This document shows positions 24,130 to 33,116 of a DNA stretch of 39,655 nt, in pieces (position 1 is the stretch's first letter; every line of letters starts with the position of its first letter). The stretch comes from an uncultured Bacteroidales bacterium (GTDB lineage Bacteria > Bacteroidota > Bacteroidia > Bacteroidales > Paludibacteraceae), in contig CAKZZM010000086.1 in the NCBI GenBank assembly GCA_937885465.1, positions 1 through 39,655 on the forward strand, in the 5' to 3' direction. A program made the translations under genes and the position numbers. Under the pieces are notes generated by a model. That model had not been told where the DNA came from and searched no databases. It saw only the letters and a list, made by a program, of their open reading frames with translations.

Positions 24130-26814
24130 TTGGACAATCGGAGTTGGATAGAAGTTAGCGGTGCGCGGGTTAATAACCTGCGTAATGTGTCGGTTCGCAT
24201 ACCTCGAAATAGTCTGACGGTGATAACGGGTCTGTCGGGTAGCGGCAAGTCGTCGCTCGCCTTCGACACAATCTTTGCTGAAGGTCAGCGGCGGTATATC
24301 GACACGTTCTCCTCGTATGCTCGCGGCTTTATGCAAAATATGCAACGTCCTGATGTGGATAAGATAACGGGCTTATCACCTGTTATCAGTATCGACCAGC
24401 GCACAACATCTCGTAATCCGCGCTCTACCGTGGGCACGGTAACAGAGGTTTATGACTATCTTCGTCTTCTCTATGCTCGCGCCGCAACGGCATACTCCTA
24501 TGCCACAGGCGAGGAAATGGTGCATTACACAGATGAGCAGATATTGCACCTCATCACGGAACGCTATGCCGGCAAAAAAGTGCTTCTGCTCGCCCCACTC
24601 GTCAAAAATCGCAAGGGACACTATCGCGAACTGTTTGACCAGATACGGCGCAAAGGATTTGTGCACGTGCGTATTGACGGCGAGATGCGTGAGATTGTGT
24701 TCGGTATGCGTTTAGACCGCTATAAGAATCACTCAATAGAGGTTGTCGTTGATAGGCTCAAAATTGATGACCGATATGCGAATAGTAATGCCTATCAGCC
24801 GCAAGAGGACTTAAAGCGCATCAGCCAAAGCATCGCTCGTGCGATGGAGATGGGCGGAGGTCAGATGATGATAGAGAGCGAAGGCGAAGTCCGCTACTTC
24901 TCTCGTTCACTCATGTGTCCTACGACAGGCATCTCTTACGATGACCCTGCACCACACCACTTCTCTTTCAATTCCCCGCAAGGTTGGTGCCCATGCTGCC
25001 GAGGATTAGGCGTAATAGATAGCACCACATCGACTGACACACAGATAAAAGATAGCGAAGAAGAGTTACCCGAGGAAGACGAGGTACTGAAATGGCTGCA
25101 AGGCGGCGAAGCAAGTTGGGCAAATAAGACCGACAAACAAGAAGAGGACGAGGAAGAAAAATCGGAAAAGATTATATGTCCGGAATGTAACGGTGCAAGG
25201 CTTCGAAAAGAGAGTCTGATGTTTCGCTTTGCGGGCAAGAATATTGCGGAACTGTCAGCAATGGACATATCTGAATTGAATACTTTTCTCAATACTATTT
25301 CCTCTTCTGAGCTGTCTTCTCGCCAAAAGACAATATCCCAAGAGATACTCAAAGAGATATCCTCTCGTCTCGGTTTTATGACGCAAGTGGGCTTGACATA
25401 CCTCTCGCTCAGTCGCCCTTCAGATAGTCTGTCAGGCGGTGAAGCACAACGAATACGACTTGCAACGCAAATAGGCTCACGCCTTGTAAATGTACTATAT
25501 ATCCTTGACGAACCGAGTATCGGTTTGCACCAGCGCGACAATGCCCGACTTATCGCTTCGCTTAAAGAGTTGCGCGACATGGGCAACACCATTATTGTCG
25601 TTGAGCACGATGAGCAGATTATGCGCGAGGCTGATTGGCTGATTGATATTGGTCCGGGGGCAGGACGTCTCGGGGGGAATATCGTCTTCTCAGGCACTTA
25701 TGAGCAAATGCTTGCATCGCATACCCTAACAGCCGATTACCTCACAGGCAAGAAGAAAGTGCCACCGACGCGCGGGCGGGATAATAAAGATAATCATTTG
25801 GTTGTTGCCGGCGCGAGAGGAAATAATCTCAAGAATATCAAAGCCTCGTTCCCCCTCGGCAATATGATTTGCGTAACCGGTGTGAGCGGTAGCGGCAAGT
25901 CAACACTTATCAACAAGACCCTCTACCCCGCCATCTCTCAGCGTCTCACCCGCAGTCTGACACCACCGATGGCACACGACAATATCTCAGTACTGACCAA
26001 GGATAATGAGACAATTAACCTTGATAGTTCTGATTTCAAGAGAGTGATTGACAAGGTTGTTGCCGTGGATCAGTCTCCTATCGGCCGCACCCCACGCAGC
26101 AATCCCGCTACATATACGGGCGTTTTTAATGATATTCGCGAATTGTTTGCCATGCTGCCCGAGTCGAAGATACGCAACTGGAAAGCAGGACGATTCTCCT
26201 TCAACACGGGCGACGGCAGGTGCAAAGAATGTTCGGGCAATGGTTATAAGACGATAGAGATGCGCCTGTTGCCCGACGTATATGTCCAATGCGAGACTTG
26301 CAACGGAATGCGATATAATAACGAGACACTCGAAGCGCGATTTAAGGGGAAAAATATAGGCGAGGTACTTAATATGACCATAAACCAAGCAGTGGAGTTT
26401 TTTGAGGCGCAACCGCATATCCTACAAAAGATTAAGACGCTGCAAGAAGTAGGACTCGGCTACCTGAAACTCGGGCAAAGCAGCACTACCTTATCCGGCG
26501 GCGAGGCACAAAGAATGAAACTGGCATCGGAGTTATCGCGACCGACAACGGGTAAGGCAATTTATATCCTTGATGAGCCTACTACCGGTCTGCACTTCGA
26601 TGACATAAGGATACTGTTGGATGTCCTGCAACGCTTGGTTGATAGAGGTAATACCGTTATTATCATTGAACATAACCTCGATGTCATACGCGCAGCCGAC
26701 TATATTATCGACCTCGGTCCGAACGGCGGGCGCGAGGGGGGAATGATTGTTGCCGAAGGACCAATAAGCAAAATCAAACGCTCCCGAAAATCATTCACCG
26801 CCCAATATATATAA
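24130..26814 (+). CDS. uvrA: UvrA family excinuclease ABC subunit A
   Basis: ABC-type DNA-damage sensor of nucleotide excision repair, 894 residues, somewhat shorter than classical UvrA. Two ATPase modules are present: Walker A GLSGSGKSSLAF (~34) and GVSGSGKSTLIN (~586), and signatures LSGGEAQRIRLA and LSGGEAQRMKLA with ILDEPSIGLH and ILDEPTTGLH. The second zinc module is intact (CKEC...CETC, ~698-724). In the first, the usual CPxCG is CPTTG (C263, T266), leaving C263 and C287/C289/C290. An acidic insertion (EEELPEEDEVL, KQEEDEEEKSEK) precedes a CPECNG motif. The only canonical start after the upstream stop codon is TTG at 24130. This could be a UvrA paralogue rather than the main copy. Confidence 0.93.
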   Translation: MDNRSWIEVSGARVNNLRNVSVRIPRNSLTVITGLSGSGKSSLAFDTIFAEGQRRYIDTFSSYARGFMQNMQRPDVDKITGLSPVISIDQRTTSRNPRSTVGTVTEVYDYLRLLYARAATAYSYATGEEMVHYTDEQILHLITERYAGKKVLLLAPLVKNRKGHYRELFDQIRRKGFVHVRIDGEMREIVFGMRLDRYKNHSIEVVVDRLKIDDRYANSNAYQPQEDLKRISQSIARAMEMGGGQMMIESEGEVRYFSRSLMCPTTGISYDDPAPHHFSFNSPQGWCPCCRGLGVIDSTTSTDTQIKDSEEELPEEDEVLKWLQGGEASWANKTDKQEEDEEEKSEKIICPECNGARLRKESLMFRFAGKNIAELSAMDISELNTFLNTISSSELSSRQKTISQEILKEISSRLGFMTQVGLTYLSLSRPSDSLSGGEAQRIRLATQIGSRLVNVLYILDEPSIGLHQRDNARLIASLKELRDMGNTIIVVEHDEQIMREADWLIDIGPGAGRLGGNIVFSGTYEQMLASHTLTADYLTGKKKVPPTRGRDNKDNHLVVAGARGNNLKNIKASFPLGNMICVTGVSGSGKSTLINKTLYPAISQRLTRSLTPPMAHDNISVLTKDNETINLDSSDFKRVIDKVVAVDQSPIGRTPRSNPATYTGVFNDIRELFAMLPESKIRNWKAGRFSFNTGDGRCKECSGNGYKTIEMRLLPDVYVQCETCNGMRYNNETLEARFKGKNIGEVLNMTINQAVEFFEAQPHILQKIKTLQEVGLGYLKLGQSSTTLSGGEAQRMKLASELSRPTTGKAIYILDEPTTGLHFDDIRILLDVLQRLVDRGNTVIIIEHNLDVIRAADYIIDLGPNGGREGGMIVAEGPISKIKRSRKSFTAQYI

Positions 26815-26870
26815 TTGCTGTTATTGCCTTAACCGCTCCCATATTACGCTTAGACTTACTTTTAGCACTC

Positions 26871-28853
26871 GTGCTGATTGTACCGCTACTAAGCCGCAAG
26901 ATCCATATACCTTCCATCGTCGGACTTATACTGACGGGAATAGTTATCGGACCTCACGGCTTGGGGATTATCACGCAATCTCAGACCATTGACACTTTCT
27001 GCTATATAGGTATTCTCTATATTATGTTCCTTTCCGGTGTGGAGATAGACATAGAAGATTTCCGTCAGGAGCGCAAACGCAGTCTTTTCTTTGGTATTCT
27101 CACTTTCACTATTCCTTTTCTGATGGGTTTAGGCGCAGCATTTCTGCTGCAGATGTCTCTGCTCTCTTCCGTTCTTTTTGCATCCCTTTTTGCCTCTCAT
27201 ACCCTTATCACTTGGCCTGTGGTAAGCCGCTATGGAGTACAGCACGACCCGTCAGCATCAGTTTCGGTGGGGGCAACGGTATTTGCCGTTACCGGCGCAA
27301 TGATAATACTTGCCATAGTGAGCAGTATAGCAGAAACAAATGTGTCGGAGATAACCGCTCTGATACTAAGAATGGGCATCGGCGGATTAGTAATGGTTTT
27401 CGTTATTTTTGCGCTTATGCCCCGCCTTGCACGCTGGTTCTTTTATCGCTATAACGACTCGGTAGCAGAGTGGTTGTTCGTTATGTTTCTCGCCATATCA
27501 GGCGGCGCATTGGCATGGCTCGCAAATTTCGAACCTATCCTCGGCGTCTTCCTTACAGCCCTCGCCCTCAATAAACATATCCCGCACCTGTCGCCACTTA
27601 TGAACAGAATAAATTTTGTGGGTAACGCCGTCTTCATTCCTATCTTTCTTATAGGTGTAGGCATGATGATTGACCTGAGGCTGTTCTTGCGTGGCGGCTC
27701 CGTAATTATCATGTCGGTGGTGATGGTTGTTATAGCACTATCTTCCAAGTGGCTTGCGACGTTTGCGGCACAGCACATATTTCATTTTTCCGGTACTCAA
27801 CGCCGTATGATGTACGGCCTGACCAACGCTCACGCAGCAGGAGCCTTGGCTATCGCCACTATCGGCTTTTCCGTTACCCTTTCTGACGGTAGTCGCCTCT
27901 TGTCGGAAGAGGTATTAAACGGCACGATACTGATGATACTCTTCTCTTGCATTGTGGCCTCATTCCTCACTGAACACGCCGCTAAGCAGATAAGCAATGC
28001 TTCGCCGGCTGCCGCAGGCGATACACATGCGCTTTCGGCTGCCGACGCAACACAAGGGGCTGCCGACGAGATGCAAATCCTCATACCTATTGCCAATCCC
28101 GACACCAATAAGCATCTTATTACCCTTGCCACTATCCTCCTAAACAAGCACCCCGAGTCTCATCTGCACGCTGCGACCGTTACTCGCTCGTATGAAGAGC
28201 AGGCGCAGGCAGAGAAGGTACTTAAAGATGCCGCAAGGTATGCCGCAGCCACTGACCATAATATAATGCTACACCGGCAGGTGGCTGTTAATATACCTAA
28301 CGGTATCCGCACAGTAGCAAAAGAGCGGCGCATAACGCATATCGTTATGGGCTTGCCCATCGGCAAAGAGAAAGAGAACGCCTACGGCAAAATCATCGGA
28401 CCGCTCATCGCCTTAGCAGGACAGCAGATATGGCTCTACCACGCATCATTACCCATATCGGATATTCACGGGATACGAATACTCATGCCTCCAAAAGCCG
28501 AACAAGAAAAGGGCTACAACGGGTGGCAGAAAACGATGGAAAGGTTAGTGCAAACGATAGGGTGCGAAGTAACGCAAGAGACCATAACCTCATGGAATAT
28601 CCTTCCGCGTATCTTAGCCAATCTGTCAGGCAAAGAACTGCTTGTTATTGTGCAGGCGCGGCGCTCAACTATCTCATACTCTGCCGAAATGGAGGACGTG
28701 CCGCAAATGGTTCGCGGCAATTTCAAGAATAAAAATATCATCGTTCTTTTCCCCTTTCAGCAAGTAGAGGACGAGGAAGATAACGCCCTGCTGAACGAAT
28801 ACGCCCTCAGCGGCGAATCCACCTACTCTTTCATTCACCGCCTCACCAAATAG
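26871..28853 (+). CDS. CPA2 cation:proton antiporter with universal-stress-like C-terminus
   Basis: Inner-membrane Kef/NhaP-type antiporter, 660 residues from the first canonical start (GTG). The membrane part (~1-390) shows IPSIVGLILTGIVIGPHGLG, the GILYIMFLSGVEID helix, and later helices with ITWPVV and GVFLTALALNK. The soluble part (~405-660) resembles a universal stress protein domain (MQILIPIANPDTNKHLI; THIVMGLPIGKEKENAYG). Upstream of the GTG the same frame stays open to the uvrA stop codon and encodes hydrophobic sequence (APILRLDLLLAL) that looks like the beginning of the first helix. The true start may be the ATT at 26814 overlapping the uvrA stop. It ends at a TAGTGGAGAACG repeat fragment and a terminator. 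Confidence 0.9.
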   Translation: MLIVPLLSRKIHIPSIVGLILTGIVIGPHGLGIITQSQTIDTFCYIGILYIMFLSGVEIDIEDFRQERKRSLFFGILTFTIPFLMGLGAAFLLQMSLLSSVLFASLFASHTLITWPVVSRYGVQHDPSASVSVGATVFAVTGAMIILAIVSSIAETNVSEITALILRMGIGGLVMVFVIFALMPRLARWFFYRYNDSVAEWLFVMFLAISGGALAWLANFEPILGVFLTALALNKHIPHLSPLMNRINFVGNAVFIPIFLIGVGMMIDLRLFLRGGSVIIMSVVMVVIALSSKWLATFAAQHIFHFSGTQRRMMYGLTNAHAAGALAIATIGFSVTLSDGSRLLSEEVLNGTILMILFSCIVASFLTEHAAKQISNASPAAAGDTHALSAADATQGAADEMQILIPIANPDTNKHLITLATILLNKHPESHLHAATVTRSYEEQAQAEKVLKDAARYAAATDHNIMLHRQVAVNIPNGIRTVAKERRITHIVMGLPIGKEKENAYGKIIGPLIALAGQQIWLYHASLPISDIHGIRILMPPKAEQEKGYNGWQKTMERLVQTIGCEVTQETITSWNILPRILANLSGKELLVIVQARRSTISYSAEMEDVPQMVRGNFKNKNIIVLFPFQQVEDEEDNALLNEYALSGESTYSFIHRLTK

Positions 28854-28862
28854 TGGAGAACG
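28851..28862. repeat. Fragment of the AGTGGAG palindromic repeat
   Basis: TAGTGGAGAACG, identical to the first 12 bases of the repeat copy at 35165, begins with the stop codon of the antiporter gene. Only the left end is present; the sequence then diverges. Confidence 0.6.
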
Positions 28863-28886
28863 ATTTAAAGTACGCATATCCCGCAT

Positions 28887-28912
28887 TGTAGAAAAACAGA
28901 CTACATTTTTTT
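28887..28912 (+). terminator. Terminator of the uvrA-antiporter transcript
   Basis: TGTAG (28887-28891) pairs with CTACA (28901-28905) across a 9-nt loop, followed by seven T (28906-28912). It lies 34 nt after the stop codon. Confidence 0.7.
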
Positions 28913-28931
28913 CTAAAAAAAATCGCATTTT

Positions 28932-28963
28932 TTTGCATATTTATAAATATTTTGGTACCTTTG
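28932..28963 (+). promoter_or_regulatory. Promoter of the second surface-protein operon
   Basis: TTTG (28932-28935), 20-nt spacer, TACCTTTG (28956-28963). The start is expected near 28970, leaving a 120-nt leader composed almost wholly of two dispersed repeat types (28981-29016 and 29032-29080). Confidence 0.8.
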
Positions 28964-28980
28964 CAAGATTGAAAGTCGAA

Positions 28981-29016
28981 AATCCGGAAAATCCGGAAAG
29001 TCCGGAGAGTCCGGGC
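28981..29016 (+). repeat. 4 x 9-bp TCCGGAA repeat in the leader
   Basis: Units AATCCGGAA, AATCCGGAA, AGTCCGGAG, AGTCCGGGC, with a degenerate unit just before. The same 9-bp unit as the ParC tail array, here in non-coding leader sequence. Confidence 0.85.
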
Positions 29017-29031
29017 AGAGCCCTAAAGTTT

Positions 29032-29080
29032 GAACGCTCGGAGGCGTTCTCCACTAAACTCGGAGGCGTTCTCCACTAAA
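29032..29080 (+). repeat. AGTGGAG-family repeat and tandem 22-bp copy in the leader
   Basis: Positions 29032-29055 are the exact reverse complement of the 24-bp copy inside the RlmI-like gene at 35138-35161. A 22-bp segment (29037-29058) is repeated perfectly at 29059-29080, each ending TTCTCCACTAAA. In RNA, GAACGC (29032-29037) can pair with GCGTTC (29044-29049). It sits 12 nt before the ATG of the surface-protein gene. Confidence 0.88.
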
Positions 29081-29092
29081 ATTTAATATATT

Positions 29093-32000
29093 ATGAAAAA
29101 ACTTTCTATCACTCTTTTATGTCTGTTAGCGGTTTTTCGTTTGCAAGCAGCAGGAGAGGTATATGATTTGTGGGATGGCACGTCGTCATCTCCCGCAATA
29201 TCAGGCAATACCTACACCATTACAAGCGCAAGCGAGTTAGCATGGATCGCCGAACAGAACGATAGCCAAAATGGTTTCTACGGGAAAACCATTGTTCTAA
29301 CAGTGAATATTGACATCAACGGTGCCGCTTATATATGGCGACCAATCGGTAGCGCAGCCGTCACCTTCCGTGGCACTTTAAGCGGAGGCAATCACCTTGT
29401 TCGCGGTTTAAGGAATATTCAGGGCAACGATGGCATTGGTCTCTTCGGTCACATAGGCGCTGACGGCAAGGTGGAGAACCTCGGCATAAGCGGAGGCAAA
29501 CTACTCGCGGAAGGTCAGCGTCGTGTTGGTACGATAGCAGGTGTCTGCGCCGGCGAGATAAGCAAATGTTGGAGTATGGCAGAGATCGTCGTTTCCGGTA
29601 ATATAACGGGAGGATTAGTCGGCGATTTGCGAGCAGGCGGAAAACTGACCGATGTCTATTGTTCAGGTCTTATCGTCCTATCCGGCGACACGATGGGTGT
29701 CATAGCCGGTCAAAACGCAGGTAACATACGCCGAGCATACTCTATCGGTTATGCTAAGAATGGTACCGGATTTGTCGGCATTGATAACAACGGCTCATAC
29801 AATGACTGCTACTATGACCGCAAACTCTACTATCAAGAGCCCGGTGCTCCCAATAAAGGCATCACCGCAAAGGATGTAAGCTCAGAGATGTACGCTATTA
29901 TGCGAGGCAAATCCAATTGGACTACCACGGCTGACAAATACCCGCAGCTCACAGGGTTCGTTGGAACAGATGCCTCGCTTCTATCCGTGGCACCTGTTAT
30001 ATTAGATACGGTTACGACGACAGACATAAACCACGCCAACGGTCTGTTCCGTAATTTCAAAGTTTATAATAGCGATGGCATATCTTGGGCTTGCCAGGAG
30101 TTATCCGGCGAGCAGTGGATTAACTTTACCAGTCTATATCCCGACTCTGTTGAGGTTACTCGTCCTTGTACGGAAACCGATGTTATAGCAGATGCCCAAC
30201 TTGGCACAGAAAGCCGCGCCGTTTATTTCCGTCCGGAGAGGGTAAAAGACTTGAAACCGGGCAGATTCGCCACAAAGACAAAACAGGGTCAACCACGCAG
30301 TGCGCAGATTTGCTGGGAAGAGGAAGTCGATATAAAAGACTCCGTCAGCATGACCCTCGCCACCGACGGCTGGGAAAATAAATTCTATACCGTTGTCCTT
30401 TATGGTTATAATGCAGGCGGGGACACGATAGTAATTGACACTGTTAGAACAGAGTGCACAGAAGCCGAATATCTTAGTTGGTTCAGCACTGCTGCTGTTC
30501 GTACAGATACTGCCGGCACCTTCTTCATGCGCAGTTTCGTGCACGATGACGGCTGCGTAAAAGACTGGATGCCCAATAGCGGTTCGTTCGAGTATATAGT
30601 ATATCCGAAATTCGAGAAGGGAGAGATACAGTCAGGCAAAGATACTATTTACTTGAATACTATACCTTATACTGCAAATATCTCAAGTATTACCGCAGCA
30701 AGCGGCGGAGACGAACAGATAAGTTATAGTTGGCAGCTCAACAACAGTAATATTTCATCACAAACAGACGCAGCTCTTGTTAATTATAACATCAGCAAAA
30801 AGGGCACCTATACCTTCACTCGCATTGCCAAAGACGGCAAATGCTCTAAGGAGCAGTCGGAAGGCGAATACACCTTCGTTGTCTTCGATGCCTTCAACCC
30901 CGGAACGGTAAGCAAGGACGGCGGCAAAAACGACAAGACTTTCTGTTCTCTCTCCGATGCTCAGGCTTACACCGTTAAGGCTACCGCAGCAACAGGCGGA
31001 ACGGGAACGTATAACTACGAGTGGCGCTTTAGCACCAACGGTGGCGCAAAGGTACTTATTAGCGGTGCCACGAGCCAAAACCTGCCACTGTCAAGTGTCA
31101 ATATTGCAGCAGGCAACACCTATACCTTCTATCGCTACGCCGAGGACGACACCCGCTTCACAACTATGACGCAGAGCGTGGATAGTTTCGTAGTAAAGGT
31201 TTCAGCACCTTTCAATAAAGGTTCCATACAGAATGTAACCGACACCGTCTATCTCTCCAAAGGCTCCGTCACTGTAAATGTAGCAAGTGTAGCGGCTGCC
31301 ACCGGAGGCGATGGTAATATCAGTTACTCATGGAGCGTGGACGGCACCGCAATCAGTGGTGCCACTAATGCGGCTCTTTCTTCCTACACGATAACCTCAT
31401 CTGGCGTATATGTCTTCACCCGCCAAGATAAAGACGGCGAGTGCTTCAGTGAGCAGGCTGACGGCACCTATACCGTTGTCGTATATGATGCCTTTGACCC
31501 CGGCTATCTTATCATTGATCAGGCATCGCTTACTTTCTGTACGGTCAACGATGCTAAATCGCACACTATTAGCGGCTCCACACCAACGGGAGGTAGCGGC
31601 AAATACACCTACCAATGGTACACTGTGTCGGGCAGTACGGCAACGCCTATCAGCGGTGCTACGGCAAAAGACCTGTCGCTCTCAAGCGTAAGCCTGTCTG
31701 CAGGTAACACCTACACCTTTGTCCGCTCTGCCCAAGACAATACTTCTCACACCACACTCATACGCAGTCAGTTTAGCCAGCAGATTTATATAATGAAGGA
31801 GTTGAACGCAGGTAAAATTCCTGACGAAAAACGGCAAAAAGAGTGCTTCGACATATCCGAAGACAATATAACTATCACAATCAAGGAAACGGCAAGTGCT
31901 TCCGGCGACGGGAAACTGCAATACCGTTGGATAATGACTGACCAACACGGATACAGCAGTGAAGTTGGTAGCAGTGCTAATTTGAGTTACAAGATAGATA

Positions 32001-33103
32001 AAGAAATTGCCGTAAGCTCCTCACCCATCACTGTGGTTCGCGAGGTGCGACAAGGCGACTGCGATTGGGTTCGCTCAGATGGTGAGGTGATACTCACATA
32101 CGATTGGCGCGGATACGGCACTCGCCAATTAACCGTCTGCGTAGAAGAGAAGCCTTATACCTTGACATGGTACGACTCAAATGGTAACGCGTTCTCTCAC
32201 AAGTTTACTGCCGACGGCGAGTCACACACTTTCACCGATGATTACGCCCCGAGCGGATGCCCCTCAGACACCGTCTATACTATTCATTTCGTGGATATAC
32301 CCGTCGTTTATACCGATGCAACGGCAGACTTGTGCCAGAGCAACGGAACGATAATTTTCTCATTCGAAGCAGGCGAAGATGCCGATGTCTTCCATGTCAC
32401 CTATTCGCCTGACCTTGCTAAATACATGGGCAGAAGCGACTCCATAGGTGCAATAACAAATGCCGGTACTATCATTATCCGCAACGTACCGATGATAGGC
32501 GAAGGCGACTGCTACCTGTTCGTGCAACTCGGTAATTCAGGCGGAGACCTCACAAACGCTGCCAATATATGCTTCAGCACGGCTTCGCGTATCGACTTCA
32601 CAGTAAGCATAAGCGGCTATGTACATAGCAAATTCAGCAAGGTGCTCTTCGTCGATAATAATCCCGATAATGGCGAGTTGCCCGATCCTAAACTGCACTT
32701 TACCGGATACCAGTGGTATAAGAACGGCATAGCGGTTGACGGCGCAACAGACCAGTATTACCACGAAAATGGCGTCTATCTATATGGTACATACTACGTG
32801 ATGATGAAGGCAGACAACGGCAATACCTATCGTTCCTGCTCCGTCTTGATGCCGGAGGAAGACTACTACAATGCCCCTGCTTCAAGGGTATATCCTATAC
32901 CCGTTGCATCGGGTGAGTCTGTAACAATAAAGGCGACCGACGGACGAGCCGAGATATTCAATAGTACCGGCGAATGTGTGATGCAGATACAAAATATCGA
33001 CACGCAAGCGACGGTCAGTGCACCGCGTCAAGCCGGACTCTACTACGTGAAGATCACCGATGGCGACGGCTCAGTTAATACCGAAAAACTAATTGTGAGA
33101 TAA
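29093..33103 (+). CDS. GLUG/Ig-repeat T9SS surface protein
   Basis: 1336-residue secreted protein. Signal peptide ~1-19 (LSITLLCLLAVFRLQA). Residues ~20-290 form a GLUG-type beta-helix (GTLSGGNHLVRGL, GIGLFGHIG, GTIAGVCAG, ITGGLVGDL). Residues ~505-905 hold two copies of a roughly 200-residue A+B module: A has GGD-x-ISYSW and TFTR-x-KDG-C, B has TGG-G-Y-Y-W, ISGAT-x-L-LSSV and AGNTYTF. A further related unit and a Cys-containing region follow. The last ~75 residues (YPIPVASGE...GRAEIFNSTGECV...GLYYVKI...EKLIVR) are a type A T9SS sorting domain. The downstream OmpA-family gene starts 13 nt later. Probably a surface adhesin or matrix protein; no enzyme motif was recognised. Confidence 0.88.
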   Translation: MKKLSITLLCLLAVFRLQAAGEVYDLWDGTSSSPAISGNTYTITSASELAWIAEQNDSQNGFYGKTIVLTVNIDINGAAYIWRPIGSAAVTFRGTLSGGNHLVRGLRNIQGNDGIGLFGHIGADGKVENLGISGGKLLAEGQRRVGTIAGVCAGEISKCWSMAEIVVSGNITGGLVGDLRAGGKLTDVYCSGLIVLSGDTMGVIAGQNAGNIRRAYSIGYAKNGTGFVGIDNNGSYNDCYYDRKLYYQEPGAPNKGITAKDVSSEMYAIMRGKSNWTTTADKYPQLTGFVGTDASLLSVAPVILDTVTTTDINHANGLFRNFKVYNSDGISWACQELSGEQWINFTSLYPDSVEVTRPCTETDVIADAQLGTESRAVYFRPERVKDLKPGRFATKTKQGQPRSAQICWEEEVDIKDSVSMTLATDGWENKFYTVVLYGYNAGGDTIVIDTVRTECTEAEYLSWFSTAAVRTDTAGTFFMRSFVHDDGCVKDWMPNSGSFEYIVYPKFEKGEIQSGKDTIYLNTIPYTANISSITAASGGDEQISYSWQLNNSNISSQTDAALVNYNISKKGTYTFTRIAKDGKCSKEQSEGEYTFVVFDAFNPGTVSKDGGKNDKTFCSLSDAQAYTVKATAATGGTGTYNYEWRFSTNGGAKVLISGATSQNLPLSSVNIAAGNTYTFYRYAEDDTRFTTMTQSVDSFVVKVSAPFNKGSIQNVTDTVYLSKGSVTVNVASVAAATGGDGNISYSWSVDGTAISGATNAALSSYTITSSGVYVFTRQDKDGECFSEQADGTYTVVVYDAFDPGYLIIDQASLTFCTVNDAKSHTISGSTPTGGSGKYTYQWYTVSGSTATPISGATAKDLSLSSVSLSAGNTYTFVRSAQDNTSHTTLIRSQFSQQIYIMKELNAGKIPDEKRQKECFDISEDNITITIKETASASGDGKLQYRWIMTDQHGYSSEVGSSANLSYKIDKEIAVSSSPITVVREVRQGDCDWVRSDGEVILTYDWRGYGTRQLTVCVEEKPYTLTWYDSNGNAFSHKFTADGESHTFTDDYAPSGCPSDTVYTIHFVDIPVVYTDATADLCQSNGTIIFSFEAGEDADVFHVTYSPDLAKYMGRSDSIGAITNAGTIIIRNVPMIGEGDCYLFVQLGNSGGDLTNAANICFSTASRIDFTVSISGYVHSKFSKVLFVDNNPDNGELPDPKLHFTGYQWYKNGIAVDGATDQYYHENGVYLYGTYYVMMKADNGNTYRSCSVLMPEEDYYNAPASRVYPIPVASGESVTIKATDGRAEIFNSTGECVMQIQNIDTQATVSAPRQAGLYYVKITDGDGSVNTEKLIVR

Positions 33104-33109
33104 GGAGGG
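33102..33109 (+). promoter_or_regulatory. Strong Shine-Dalgarno for the OmpA-family gene
   Basis: AAGGAGGG overlaps the TAA stop codon of the surface-protein gene and lies exactly 8 nt before the ATG at 33117. Full AGGAGG elements are rare in Bacteroidota. The same core and spacing is seen only once more here, at 3055-3060. Confidence 0.8.
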
Positions 33110-33116
33110 CACGACA

